A stretch of 64,000 nucleotides of DNA. Source: Symbiodinium natans (Eukaryota; Sar; Dinophyceae; Suessiales; Symbiodiniaceae). Made by a program: the position numbers and the translations under genes. Shown here one piece after another: positions 10,327 to 20,467 of the stretch. The notes below the pieces were generated by a model, which saw only the letters and a list, made by a program, of their open reading frames with translations, was not told the DNA's origin and made no database searches. The stretch's first letter is position 1, and each line of letters starts with the position of its first letter. The DNA is taken from contig CAJNDS010000618.1 of the NCBI GenBank assembly GCA_905221605.1, positions 38,961 through 102,960 on the forward strand. The letters run 5' to 3'.

Positions 10327-10790
10327 ACGAGTTCTCAGATTCTCTCCGGACGGTTGGCTGTTCGGTTTTTGGTTTGGGGCCTGCTGGCAAACCCTGTGTT
10401 TTCGCTTCTTCCTCGAGTTGTGTTTTGCATTTTGTGGGGTTGGAATGAAGGGAAGCCCACCCGAAGCCACAAAGCCAAGCAAGCTTGAGGAAAAACCACA
10501 GTAGAAAAAAGGAAGAGTTTGAGATCTGCCTGGAGGTTTGGCTTTTTTGCTTTTGTTTTGGGGACTGCTGGCAACCCGTTCGGTTTGGTAGTTTCCTCGG
10601 GTGGTGTTTTGTATTTTGGTTTTGGTTGAAGTTCACGAAGGGAAACCACCAGAAACCAGCAAAAATGCAAAGAAAAAAAAAAAACAAACTCCATGAACAA
10701 CCAAAAGCAAACGAAACTAAACGAGTTCGGAGATTCTTCTTGGGGATTTGGTTCTTGGTTCTTGGTTTTCCCCTAAACCCCAAACCCTTC
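10327..10790. repeat. degenerate tandem repeat, ~185-209 bp, three units
   Basis: Units begin near 10327, 10512 and 10721. Diagnostic shared blocks are CTGCTGGCAA (10378 and 10563) and GAGTT(C/T)-GAGAT at each start. GTGTTTTG-ATTTT follows in the first two units and both are followed by AAGGGAA. The third unit is truncated. The minus-strand frames across it (121-175 codons) reflect the repeat. Confidence 0.7.
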
Positions 10791-10805
10791 ATCACCGTGT
10801 TTCAA

Positions 10806-10938
10806 TAGAGAGTACGTAAGTAGAGGTAGAGGTCGAGGTAGACGTAGACGTAGACGTCGAGGTACAGGTAGAGGTAGAGGTAGCAGTAGAAGCAGAAGCA
10901 GAAGTAGAACTAGAAGTAGAAGTAGAAGTAGAAGGAAG
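10806..10938 (+). repeat. hexanucleotide minisatellite GTAGAG/GTAGAA
   Basis: About 20 imperfect hexamers of purine-rich GTAGAN type. Opposite-strand frames read as Ser-Thr or Leu runs and are not credible genes. Confidence 0.9.
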
Positions 10939-10944
10939 TACGTA

Positions 10945-11622
10945 AGTAAGCAACCTGACTCTGTCTTGGCTGAGGCTTTGAGGGTGGTGAAGCGGCGGTT
11001 GGCGGACATCGACGCCAAGCTTTATAGTGACACGAACGAGGCTGAACAGGCCACCTTGCCGAGGGCTTGACACGGTTTGCCAAGAATCGGCTTTGACATC
11101 TCACCGGCACGGGCTAAGTTGCTGGAAACGCCGGACCCCACGGTATGTTTCGAAACATTGGTCCCATTTGACGATCTTGGCGGACGTGTCGTCTTGACAG
11201 ACCTAGACCTTAAACCCCTAGACCCTAAACAATCAGCAGACCTCCAGCAATGGGACTGCGCAGGTGGATTTCCGCGTCAAGCGCAAGGAGACCCGGCCGA
11301 TGCGAACAAATTGGTTGATTCGTGTGGGGGTTCCCGAAATAGGGGGCTTGGCTTTGGCTTTACACAGCTCCATCCGGTCCATCGCGCCACCGGTGCGACC
11401 GATTGTGAGTCGCTCGCTTGTACGAAGGAGTGGGACATTCTCTTGGCTGCTGACTTTGATGCGCCTCAAAACAATGTGGCTTCCAGCGATTGGCAGCACG
11501 AGAAGCTGCGGCGAATCTTGGATGTGCATAACGTCGTGCTATTTCCAAGCTGCTCTGCAAGTGACTGCAAGTGCAATTGTCATTTAAATTTGATTGGTCT
11601 TCTGTCTCAGGAAAGCTGTTGA
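10945..11622 (+). other. exon-like fragments, unassigned
   Basis: Two plus-strand segments look like exons. One (10972-11067) is helical and charged, with LAEALRVVKRRLADIDAKLY, ending at a stop. The next (about 11085-11142) reads GFDISPARAKLLETPDPT and ends at a GT. Whether they belong to the TTLL gene downstream is unclear. A small telomere-like block lies at 11209-11230. No family recognised. Confidence 0.25.
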
Positions 11623-11718
11623 ATGAGAAGAACAAGCAGTTCATCGAGCAGTACGACAGGACTCCACAGATGTGGTTGATTGCCTACCAGGCGTTCGTCG
11701 GCCCAACATGCCTGGCGT

Positions 11719-11859
11719 GGGCTCCCTGTACAGGGGTAGGTTGAAACATAATTTATATTTGTATTTCCCTCAATCCTGATATAATCCTTATTAAGCCAGA
11801 AAGATGTAATTTGTTTAAATCATAGGGCCTCCAAACCTACCCCAGTGTACCAGCCCTTG
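11719..11859. mobile_element. MITE-like inverted-repeat element
   Basis: The left end GGCTCCCTGTACAGGGGTAG pairs imperfectly with the right end CTACCCCAGTGTACCAGCC. The interior is AT-rich and non-coding. Confidence 0.45.
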
Positions 11860-11934
11860 CCCCTGAAATCTTTGAGTTTGAGACTCGCAATGACTTTTCA
11901 TCATCCTTCATATCAACTGATGTTGATTTATCTA

Positions 11935-12060
11935 CTTTCATTGATAACATATTATTATCATTATCATTATTATTATTAATATTAACGATATCATTATTAT
12001 TCTTAAATATTTCACAATTTTTTAAATATTTTATACCTTTTAATATTTTAATTCTAAGAC
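11935..12060 (+). repeat. AT-rich simple sequence (ATT)n
   Basis: Low-complexity ATT/TTA-rich DNA leading into a telomere-like array. No coding signal. Confidence 0.8.
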
Positions 12061-12109
12061 CTAAACCTTAACCCTAAACCCTAAACCCCAAACCCCAAAC
12101 CCTAAACCA
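12058..12109 (+). repeat. telomere-like array (CCCTAAA)n, degenerate
   Basis: About seven heptamers in CCCTAAA orientation, with CCCCAAA variants. Confidence 0.85.
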
Positions 12110-12453
12110 AAGCTCTCGCAAGAGCTCCAGAGCTAGCATGGATCCAGGAAGCTACAGCAGCTTGCTGAACAGGTGAAGGCATCTTGGCAGCCCCATCAGC
12201 CATCCGCCGGACAGAGTTCAAAAGTCGTTTGTTTCAGAGTTTTTGTAGCGGACAGCCCCCAGAATGTATCTTGAGAACGAGGGTGAATTCAATCCTCAAA
12301 ACCCCAAAACCCCCAAAACCAAAGGTTAATCGAACAGCAAGCAAATTCGAGCCCGAACGGAGCAGTTCACCAAAGCTAGCCGGAAATACATCTCCCTTAA
12401 TCGATCTTAATGGCCCAAGCCTCATAAAGGCCAAAGCCTGAGATTCTGCTCCC

Positions 12454-12930
12454 TTGGCTTTGTTGGAGGTGAAGAAGCGCCGCAGTACGAAAAAACTGAA
12501 GGAGCCAGAGGAGGAAAAGATGCCAACCGAGACTGGGCCCTTGGAGGCACGCTTCACTTGTGGTGCAGAGCTCCGTCTAGACAAAAACATGTACATGTAC
12601 ATTAAGTTTTTCAAATATGTTTTGAGGCGTATGTTTTTCCTAGATCCTGCAATCTGTTCTGCACCAGAAAGTGCAGACAAATGCACATGCACCATATTTT
12701 GTTAAGACATAGCTTGAGGTATACATATACACACATATATATATATATCTATACTTTTTTTTGTTTATATACATTATGCGATATTATATATATATATATA
12801 TTTATTTATTTATTTATTTTATTCTCTTATTTATTTGTTGTTTGTGTATAGTCTGTTCTGCCTCAGGAAGACGAGCAAGAGGACAAGGAAGACATCGACC
12901 CTGAGGAGGACATCACGTGCCGATGTTAGC
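12454..12930 (+). other. exon-like charged segments upstream of TTLL
   Basis: A Lys/Glu-rich frame at 12454-12580 contains KLKEPEEEKMPTETGPLEAR. An acidic run at about 12862-12915 in another frame contains EDEQEDKEDIDPEEDIT. Both could be 5' exons of the TTLL gene, since acidic low-complexity linkers occur in that family. An AT-rich microsatellite (12716-12832) separates them. The assignment is inference. Confidence 0.25.
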
Positions 12931-13206
12931 CAGCCATCCGTCGCCGACACTTCTATGTCACCTTTACTCTCCCTTGTGGTCAGAAGCTATCCCCCCTTGC
13001 CTTGTGGCGACCCCCCCCCCCCTTATGATGTTCAAAAAGACTCAATAGGTGCAGAGCTCCGCAATTCCATCTCAAACGTGTTCATCCGCATCCTGCGAAA
13101 AGGTGCCGCAGACTCCTCAGCCCCTTTCCTGTTGTTCAGGCATTTAGCCGCTTAGCCTTGGCTGGACCGATACCCTCTCTTTCAATTCAAGATTCGCAGC
13201 CCATGT

Positions 13207-13765
13207 GTGTGCGTGGGCGATCCCGTCATCATGGTTTGGTTTGGGAGTCTTCCTCACTTCAGGTGGTGCAACAATTGTTGGGAAAGAGGTCTTCGAGTCC
13301 CAAAATTGCCCGAGAGGGATATGCGTATCCTGAACAGGATCCCGGAAACATCAAGTTTTTCAGCACAAGACCTGCGCGCTGGGGATAAGCTGTTTCGATA
13401 AAATAGCTTCCACCCAAGTAATTCTCAGTGCCCCGCGCCAGTGCGATCTCCTGTTGTCTCGCCCGTGGTCACACCGTCAACTGGTTCCCTAGACGGCTCC
13501 TTTGCCACAGGAAGAAACCTCCGAACCTCTGGAAGAGCCAACGGGCAGCGAGCTGCGGCAAGAAGTGGAAGAGGCCGGTGAGAGATTTCAACAGCTTCGC
13601 GAACAAAAAGGACTTGCCTACTTCGTGTTGTTCTACCCGACCATACAAAACCTAAAACACCTGATTGAGCACCCTTCAGTTCGGTTGAGTCTGGATTGTT
13701 GGGCCCGGGGTAAGACTTCGACACAAGACAGCCCCCCCCCCCCCCCCCCCCCTCCTCCTCCCTGA
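13207..13765 (+). other. exon-like open frames, possible 5' part of TTLL gene
   Basis: The frame at 13207-13401 and the frame from 13502 (about 75 codons before the poly(C) tract) look protein-like; the second has EVEEAGERFQQLREQKGLAY. They lie just before the first recognisable TTL exon on the same strand. I recognise no domain in them. Confidence 0.3.
13732..13752 (+). repeat. poly(C) tract, 21 bp
   Basis: A pure C run just upstream of a TTLL exon, followed by CCTCCTCCTCCC. It may act as an extreme polypyrimidine tract for the exon starting near 13765. It is also a likely length-error site. Confidence 0.85.
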
Positions 13766-16442
13766 AGGTCGTGGAGTCTTTGAAGCAGCACCCGCAGTTC
13801 GACCTGAACCAGCGCAATGTTTGGATCCTGCCTCCTGGCTGCAAGTACCCCTGCACAGTGAGGAAAGCACACCATGGCTTCTAAACGTGATATACTTAGA
13901 GCTTGGGATGTTCCCCCGTATACTCTTGCAGTCCTTAAGAGGGACTTTCGTACCCCAGATTTGATCCCTTATGACTGTTAGTATCAGGGGGAACATCCCA
14001 ACTTATGGCAGAAGCTTCTGTCCCAATGCTGGGAGCCGCATGAAGCGGGTACTCGTAGCATCTGATCAACTCCAAGGTCTAAAGACGCTGACATACACTA
14101 GGGTTTAGGGTTGAGGGTTTAGGGTTTAGGGTTTAGGCTGCATTACATAAAGATGCGGACCATGAAGATGCCGCCGGACACTGCGAAACGTGCCAGCCGA
14201 AATCCTCCGGTGCTGAGGAAGCCCGCCAACAGCCTGCGTGGACACGGCATCATCGCGGCTAGGCTGAGATAGTCTTTGAAGCTCCATTGGGTCCTGAATC
14301 TCGAAGGCTTCCCTGTTCGAAACAGGGCGGAACTTACAGCTCGCTGATTGAAGCCCAAGGTGGAAAATGATCTGGACAGGATCTTCCAACAAGCACGCAA
14401 CAAGACGTGCACGTACGTGTGTCAGCCACTCTGCCGCAATCAGCTGGATGGCCTGGCTTGCTGTTCAGTTTCCCTACCTCATCTGTTCGACAACGTACTG
14501 TGCTGCATGTTACTAAGGAAATATATCGAGAATCCTTTGCTGAGTCTTGGCTGCTGTACGCAGGAGCTAGTCAGAGCACAGCCGTTTGGACACAGTTCTT
14601 GGGTCTAGAATCCTAGGATCGGCGCTCGGAAGCATGACATCCGACAGTGGGTCCTGGTGACCTCCTTGAATCCGCTGACGATCTACTTCTACAGCGAGTG
14701 CTTCCCGGAGATCCCAACGAGTAATTAGTAAATCAGACTTGGCTTCGCAACTAACACAGTAAGCGCTTCAATAATGGATCTTGGCAAAGTTAACGAAATA
14801 GCTGCAAGCAGCACGACGAGACCAGCGGCAGTGTTGCCTGGCGGTCTTGTCATGCTTGAGCTGAAAGCTCGTCTGCGTAGATGGACCCCCGTAAGATTCT
14901 GCAGGCTACATTCGCATTGCAGCGAACGAGTACACTCTGGACGACTTTGCAGACCGCCGAAATCTCAGTCAAGTTGCTGCAAACCCGTCTGTGGGGCATT
15001 GTTGCATACAGTATGGTGTCATCACGTGAACCAGCCAAGCTGCAGCTTCAAACCTGTCCCTAGGCTTCACGCACCTGACACACACGATCATCATGAAGCA
15101 CCATCCGAAGCTCGACAAGGAATCTGGGCCCTGCGCCAACCGACTTTTTTTTGGGGCAGCGAAGGGTGAGAGATTGGATTTGCGCATTGCGGGCTCCGAT
15201 TACACAACCAAGGAACTATAACCCGGACGATGAAGACTGGCGCTGCCAATGGACCCAGGACCCGACTTCACGTCATTCTCCATGCGGTGAGGGCTTGCAC
15301 TTAGTCCCTGGACAGACGTGAGGCTGCAAAGTGCCATGCTGGTTGTTTATCCAGAAATGTCCAGAACAGGAGAGATACCGGCGGCTCTTGCATGAGTCGT
15401 CTGGTCGGGATGTCTGGACCGAGAAGGCAGCAAGAACTTGCGGTTCAGACGAAGTTGGCCGCTGGCGCGGCATTGCGAAGCCCCACCTGGGGTTCCTGCA
15501 CGAAACAGCGACATCAGAAGTGCATCATAGGGATAAATCAATATTTTGAATGTGTTGGAGTTGGGAAGGGGGAAGGGGGCAGCAAGCGCCAGACTGTGCG
15601 TTTCTGGTGACCCTAAACCCTAAACCCCCTAGACCCCCCTAAACCCTAAACCCCAAACCCCCTAAACCCTAAACCCGAAGCAGCCGTCACAGTGCCGGAG
15701 CAGCACCGCAAAGCAGGTGCGGCCGGCCATGCAGCAAGTGGTCATTGCCTCGTTGCAGAGCGTGGCCGAGGTCTTGTCCAGGCAGCCTGCATCACACCAC
15801 CCTCTATACTACACCCCCTAGGTTCCCCCCTTAAACAACCTTAATTAGACTTAAGTATCCCTAAAGATGGAGGGAACCTAGGGTAGAGAACCCTAAACCC
15901 TAAACACTCACCCTGAGTGCTACCCTCGACACAGTCACCCTCGGCTTCACTCAGCCCTGTCAAGTTGAGTCGGGCTCATGACACAGGTTTATGCTATGTA
16001 GGCTCAGAAACGAAAAGCCGTAGCTGGCATCCGGGAGCTGTCACGCTCAAGCCCACAGGCCACAAAACTCCTCCTGCAGCTTTCAGCTTTTCGGCTATGA
16101 CTTCATGGTGCCCCTGGCTTGCTTGCCATAGTCTTTGGTTCCAGATGCACCAGACTCTTCATGGCCTGCCATGACAACTGGCATTCGGTTTACTTTGTAC
16201 TAGTAGTGCCAGTTCTCTTAGTGATTGACGGTCTGCGAATAGCTTGGGGACCGGGGTGGGGTTTCGTATGGTGGGTTGGGAGGTTCGGCATGTTTTTATA
16301 GTACTGTACAAACTTGCTCAAGGAGTAAGAGTTGACTGCCAGGCAGCTTTGCCAAGAACAATACGAATGGCAGGTGGATGCAGACTACAACGTCTGGTTG
16401 CTGGAGGTCAATGTGGCCTGGCATCCATCGCATCCCAGCACA
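13765..16442 (+). CDS. tubulin tyrosine ligase-like protein (TTL domain), multi-exon
   Basis: TTL-family enzymes add glutamate, glycine or tyrosine to tubulin using ATP. Small exons align in order with the TTL domain. About 13765-13857 has NVWILPPG, like the family's NVWIVKPG ATP-binding strand. 14617-14720 has [20 protein letters not shown], the family signature. 14904-14990 has [14 protein letters not shown], and about 15064-15145 has [13 protein letters not shown] at the HLTNNS position. 15708-15797 is the helix [12 protein letters not shown]. About 16087-16108 reads LFGYDFMV and 16373-16442 reads [12 protein letters not shown], the catalytic-end motif. Family knowledge and exon order agree. 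The subtype (glutamylase or glycylase) cannot be told. The RGRGI loop was not found, and the usual LLEVN-SP ending reads [10 protein letters not shown], so an exon is missing or the gene is decaying. Introns hold a MITE and telomere-like arrays. Confidence 0.75.
13903..14001. mobile_element. MITE, TTGGGATGTTCCCCC family, copy 2 (in TTLL intron)
   Basis: Ends TTGGGATGTTCCCCCGTATA and TATCAGGGGGAACATCCCAA match copies 1 and 3. Flanking 8-mers CTTAGAGC and CTTATGGC agree at 6 of 8 positions, a degraded target duplication. It lies about 45 bp downstream of a TTLL exon border, inside the intron. Confidence 0.75.
14099..14138 (-). repeat. telomere-like array (TTTAGGG)n in TTLL intron
   Basis: Five heptamers in TTTAGGG orientation between two TTLL exons. 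Confidence 0.9.
15611..15676 (+). repeat. telomere-like array (CCCTAAA)n in TTLL intron
   Basis: About eight imperfect heptamers. The array ends about 30 bp before the TTLL exon that reads [18 protein letters not shown], so it occupies the place of the branch-point and pyrimidine region of that intron. Confidence 0.9.
15808..15887. mobile_element. MITE-like inverted-repeat element in TTLL intron
   Basis: CCCCCTAGGTTCCCCCC and GGAGGGAACCTAGGG form inverted ends around a short AT-rich centre. It starts about 10 bp past the preceding TTLL exon and is followed by a CCCTAAA pair. Confidence 0.5.
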
Positions 16443-17164
16443 GGTAGGCTTGGTAGGCCCTCACGCCAATTCCTGCCGAACCTTGGCGTCCGAAGTGCCG
16501 TAAAAAAGATGCACTCAGGACATTCCGCTCATGCAGGCATGTGGGCCGGTGACCAGCCGTCTATGCGATTCTTGCTGCTCGGCGAGCACTATTGGTCCCC
16601 CTTCCGAGATTCAGCTTCAGGAAACCGAAACTCGGCCCTGGACGAGTTGAAACAAAGAGAACTTTGATCCCCGGCCACCCAAACAACTTTCCCAACTTGA
16701 CTCAGGGGTCCGAACGCTACTATTCCGTCATCAAGTTGATGGGGGGAGGGGGGGTAATGGGGGGGGGGGGAATATGAATCAGAACACCACATTATCCTGC
16801 AAGAAAGCCATAATTAGGCTGACTCATAATGACTCGCAAGATCTTTCTTATCTCCTCAGGCCGGGACAACTCAGAAAATCAAAGCCAATCAAGTATGCTG
16901 TGCTGCGCCGAAAGCCGCAATTGTCAAGGTGTCCGCGATGCAATCAGCGTGGTCATTGATGGGCCCGGTCCAGACAGGCAGCGTGTAGGAACTTGCTCAC
17001 CTTGACTTTCATGTTGCCACATATGTATACTGCTCACAACTGGTATTTCTCTTTCCTTTTCATCTGATTCAGTGCGTATAGTCATGAGCTCGAGACCTGT
17101 GCGTAACGTGGGGCTATTATGACTGCTGGACTTGTGTGCTGTTCTTCCTAGCTTCCCAGACCTC
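16443..17164. other. stretch downstream of TTLL, no gene recognised
   Basis: It contains a G-rich low-complexity tract at 16741-16771. Plus frames of 60-111 codons read through the last TTLL exon but show no further TTL motif. A 3' exon or UTR of TTLL may be here. Confidence 0.35.
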
Positions 17165-17271
17165 TGGGAGGATCCAAAAAAGTAGATCCTCTAAGGGTGC
17201 CTAACACTTGACCCAAAAAGTAGTATAGTGACTAGTGTATCATTTGGGGATTCTACTTTTTGGATCCTCCC
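17165..17271. mobile_element. MITE-like element, GGAGGATCC ends
   Basis: TGGGAGGATCCAAAAAAGTA and the complementary TCTACTTTTTGGATCCTCCC form about 20-bp inverted ends with one length difference in the A run. The 65-bp centre is non-coding. Confidence 0.65.
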
Positions 17272-17408
17272 ACATTTGGGTTGCAACATAATTTCCTTCG
17301 GTCAACCCTAAACCCTGGGAGCCACAACAGGCGTGAGCCTGCCGAGCAGGGCACTCTGAAGTTTGAGCTCATCCATGAAGGACCAAAGCCCCTTTGGCCA
17401 AAGGTTCA

Positions 17409-17526
17409 CATGGGGGTTTGCGATATGAGGGGTACCTTTTTGGGGTTTTTATTATCAAGAGATCCTACTAACCTACTATTTGGCGTCTACACTCGAGGTC
17501 CCTTATGATCGTCAACCCCCACATGG
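17409..17526. mobile_element. MITE-like element, GGGGGTTT-end family
   Basis: The left end CATGGGGGTTTGCGATATGA pairs with the right end ATGATCGTCAACCCCCACATG. Interior GAGGGGTACC and GATCCTACTA match other copies. A short frame nearby is probably incidental. Confidence 0.55.
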
Positions 17527-17814
17527 CCCAAAAAAGGGTGGTCACAGTCGTGACTCGTGGCACAATGTGGCACAGAGACGCCAAGCTAAGGATCCCCAAG
17601 CTTCCTGGGCTCCATGCCGTGTCCTGGCAGCACGTGTTCGGCATCACTCAGAGTTCTCAGGGCTCATCTGGAGTTCCGAGAGCCGCATCGCATGTACACA
17701 TATGTGTCGGACACACACACATGCAACCCCACACCTCCACAAAGCAGCTTTCCTGGACTTTCCTGTGGCACATCGCTTGCCTTCCATGGGCTCTTGCGTG
17801 ATCTCAATGCCAGG

Positions 17815-17904
17815 GCGTGGACCTGTCCATCGAGGGCCAGAAGGTCAGCTTGCCAAAGAAGGCAGCAGGCCTGGTTCCCGTGGTGCCGGGCTTGCTGTCG
17901 GGGA
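17815..17904 (+). other. exon-like segment abutting a telomere-like array
   Basis: The frame reads GVDLSIEGQKVSLPKKAAG and then a short hydrophobic stretch, ending where the CCCTAAA-type array starts. No family recognised. It could be an exon whose donor lies at the array border. Confidence 0.25.
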
Positions 17905-18218
17905 CCCTAAACCCTACAAACCCTATAAACCCTATAAACCCTGTAAACCCTATAAACCCTATAAACCCCATAAACCCGATAAACCCTATAACCCCCATAA
18001 ACCCCATAAACCCTATAAAGCCTATAAACCCCATAAACCCTATAAACCCTATTAACCCTATAAACCCTATAAACCCTAAACCGCTCGTTCCTCTTCTTCC
18101 GTGGTCTTCATCAACCCTAACCCTGAAACCCTTAAACCCTTAAACCCTAACCCCTAAACCCTAACCCCTAAACCCTGAACCCTAAACCCTGAACCCTAAA
18201 CCCTAAACCCCAAAAACC
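17905..18218 (+). repeat. long degenerate telomere-like array (CCCTATAAA, CCCTAAA)
   Basis: About 17 units of the 9-bp variant CCCTATAAA (17905-18080) are followed by CCCTAAA, CCCTGAA and CCCCTAAA units to 18218. One unique insert lies near 18083-18112 and contains TTCTTCCGTGGTCTTCATC, repeated at 18222-18240. Frames rich in Asn-Pro-Ile or Gly-Phe are repeat artefacts. Confidence 0.9.
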
Positions 18219-18326
18219 CTATTCTTCCGTGGTCTTCATCGTCAGGCACACCGCAGCCTTCTCCACACAGCCTGGTTCGACTCAGTGCCCGGCGGGTGCA
18301 GGCATCCGTGAGCTCCGGGATGCTTG

Positions 18327-18414
18327 GGGTTTGGATTTTGGGGTTTAGGGTATAGGGTTTGGGGTTTAGGGTTTCGGGTTAGGGTTTAGGGTTTAGGGTT
18401 TAGGGTTTAGGGTG
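18327..18414 (-). repeat. telomere-like array (TTTAGGG)n
   Basis: About eleven heptamers, the first half degenerate (GGTATAGGG, GGGTTTGGG), the second half regular. Confidence 0.9.
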
Positions 18415-19533
18415 TCTTGCCGAGGCGAGTTTTGTTTAGGTCCCATTTCGCGAAGATCCGCAGATAGCTGTCGCACAATGCTTGTGCTCAGCTTGGCATC
18501 CCCCCCCCCCGATTTCAGAAATGCAGCGCTTCACCTCCCAAGCGAAGAAATTGATGGGAGAAGGGTTTAGGGTTTTGGGAGAGCGTGCCTGCGGCAAGAT
18601 TGCGTGCCCCTGACCTCTTCACTTTAACTTCCTGGGAGTCTCCAGAACCCCCGTGCTGTCACTGTAGCTGTTGATACATTGCCTCGGTGGAGCCTTAATA
18701 CATGAACTTGGAGGCATTGTGAGCTATCCGGGCCAGGAGCTTCAAGACTTGGTTGACCGGAGGCGTCATCGCGAAGACCAGGAGGGGGAGCTTCGAAACG
18801 GTCATGAACACTTCGACACTGATCCCTAAACCCTAAACCCTAAAGCCTGATGTCTTCATGTGTGGCGACCGCAGGTGTTTCAATTAGTCTTCTTGGCTTT
18901 CAGGAAGTCCAGAAGAAAGCCCGCCAGCAACGACTGCGGCGACTGGCTTGCAACAAACTGCTGCATGTGGTCACGAAGTCACTATGAAGCCTGCCCTTAT
19001 GCTGTAGAAAGTCGCTTCATGCTTTGTTCGCCTCGCCCCGCTACGTGAGCACCATCCAAGGCGGCTCCTGGCTAAGAAACTCCTCGGCCGGTCTCTTAAA
19101 GCCTTAAGAGGAAAAGTGGGGGGGACGGGCGGGGGTGGGGCAGATGCAGATGCAGAGTTATTTAGTCTGGCATTCGCAGACCGCAGTCGGTACGTTCAGA
19201 CGGAGCTTGTGAAGTATTTCAGGTCCGAAAAGCACGTCATCCCCTTGTTTGAACGACTGGAAGGCTCGGCCATGCCTCAACGGATTCGATGGGTGCACCA
19301 TGGCATACACGGAGAAGTTGTGAGGGGGTAGTTTCCGACATTCGGGTCCCTTTTTTGGGCATTATAAGGCGGCACCCTTTAAGTAAGTGATCTCAAAAAG
19401 AGAGCCGAATTTTGAGAGCTACCCAGATGCAGAGCCTTAAACTCACAAGAACCTTCGAAGTGCAGAGGCCATGCAGTCGGACGGAGATGAGCCAGCAGCC
19501 ATGGTCGTTGATGGAGGCAGCTGGCGTTTTTTG
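18415..19533. other. stretch with exon-like frames, unassigned
   Basis: A CCCTAAA block lies at 18823-18844. Plus-strand segments at about 18900-18985 (QEVQKKARQQRLRRL) and 19140-19320 (LFSLAFADRSRYVQTELVKY) look protein-like. They are in different frames and match no family I recognise. A partial GGGGGTTT-family palindrome lies near 19325-19372. Confidence 0.25.
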
Positions 19534-19730
19534 GGGTTTAGGGTTTGGGTTTAGGGTTTAGGGTTTAGGGTATTCTTCATGACTCGCATCATGAAGTTGG
19601 GCAGGCCAACCTCCGTCGTCGCGCCACACCTGATGCTGCAGCTTTTTTCAGGCCTTCAGAGGAGGAGAGCAGGTCCATACTGTAGCATGGAAACCTGTTT
19701 AGGGTTGAGGGTTGAGGGTTGAGGGTTTAG
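19534..19730 (-). repeat. two telomere-like arrays (TTTAGGG)n
   Basis: Blocks at 19534-19573 and 19697-19730 flank about 120 bp of unique DNA. The second uses GGGTTGA variants. Confidence 0.85.
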
Positions 19731-20010
19731 AGACCACCCTGAAGGCAGATGTCACGCATCAGCAGATCCAACGAAGAATGAGTTCGGGCAAGGGGACGCC
19801 CCTGGCCAAAGTTGCCAAAACAGACTCAAAGGCCGTTCTCGGTTTCACTCTCCGCGACATGCATGTCATACTGCAAAGTAATATATACATAGATATGTAT
19901 ACATATATATATATACACTATGTAGTAGATGAAGCCAACATGGTCCTAAAGATGAAGTGTGCTTCTGGCCTGGCAACAAGGGCACGGAGCCTGCAAGAGA
20001 AGATCTGAGC
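19731..20010 (+). other. exon-like frames, unassigned
   Basis: A plus frame contains KADVTHQQIQRRMSSGKGTP, and after a TA microsatellite (19880-19920) continues with VDEANMVLKMKCASGLATRA to a stop. It could be two exons of one gene. No domain recognised. Confidence 0.25.
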
Positions 20011-20044
20011 CACCTGAAAGACAGAGAGAGCGATGAGATCATAC

Positions 20045-20146
20045 GGGCATTTCCCAAAAAGCGGTACCCCCTTTTCTACCCCAAATAGAAGGGAATCCCT
20101 TCAAGGGACAGCCAAAAAGGGTACCCCTGTTCTCGGAAATCCCTAA
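20045..20146. mobile_element. MITE-like element, GGTACCCC-containing palindrome
   Basis: GGGCATTTCCCAAAAAGCGG pairs loosely with TTCTCGGAAATCCCT. Inner GGTACCCCCTTTTCTACCCC and AAAAAGGGTACCCCTG mirror each other. It is related to the copies near 3.35 and 58.5 kb. Confidence 0.5.
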
Positions 20147-20173
20147 GCCCTAAACCCCATTATCTGAACCTTG

Positions 20174-20206
20174 AATGCCTCGCCTGGCTTGTCCGAGTGT
20201 GAGCGA
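20174..20206 (+). repeat. dispersed ~33-bp motif, copy 1
   Basis: TGCCTCGCCTGGCTTGTCCG-AG followed by GTG and GCGATTA also occurs at 52542-52574 with two changes. A shortened form (CGCCTGCCTTGTCCGAG) lies near 59082. It may be the conserved box of a short retroposon or a regulatory element. Confidence 0.5.
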
Positions 20207-20343
20207 TTAAACCCCATTTATGCAAGGTCGAGAAGACCAAAGAAAAATACCTCTGCAAGGACGAAGTCCGATGTTTCACACGGTGCCAGGCTGCGTCGTT
20301 GACGAGGCACGGCGAGGAGATAAAATGGGAGCCAGGGTTCCCG

Positions 20344-20458
20344 GGGACTCCAAAACCCCTCAATTAAGGAATATAGGAATAGACCTTAAATTATAGTAGG
20401 AACCCGAATATGATCTGATCTAAGGTATATTCCTTAATTGAGGGGTTTTGGAGTCTCT
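20344..20458. mobile_element. MITE with ~31-bp TIRs and near-perfect 9-bp target duplication
   Basis: The inverted arms share ACTCCAAAACCCCTCAATTA plus AGGAATATA without mismatch. The flanking 9-mers GGGTTCCCG (20335-20343) and GGGTTCTCG (20459-20467) match at 8 of 9 positions. The length suggests mobilisation by a Mutator-like transposase. Non-coding. Confidence 0.75.
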
Positions 20459-20467
20459 GGGTTCTCG

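Noticed and set aside
10268-10795. 175-codon minus-strand protein rich in Phe, Lys and Pro
   Set aside because: Produced by the three-unit tandem repeat; peptide pattern repeats with the DNA period.
17804-18143. Asn-Pro-Ile and Gly-Phe-Ile repeat proteins
   Set aside because: Direct translation of the CCCTATAAA array in opposite directions.
18262-18290. tRNA gene suggested by GGTTCGACTC (B-box-like)
   Set aside because: No matching acceptor stem, D-loop box or anticodon arm can be folded around it.
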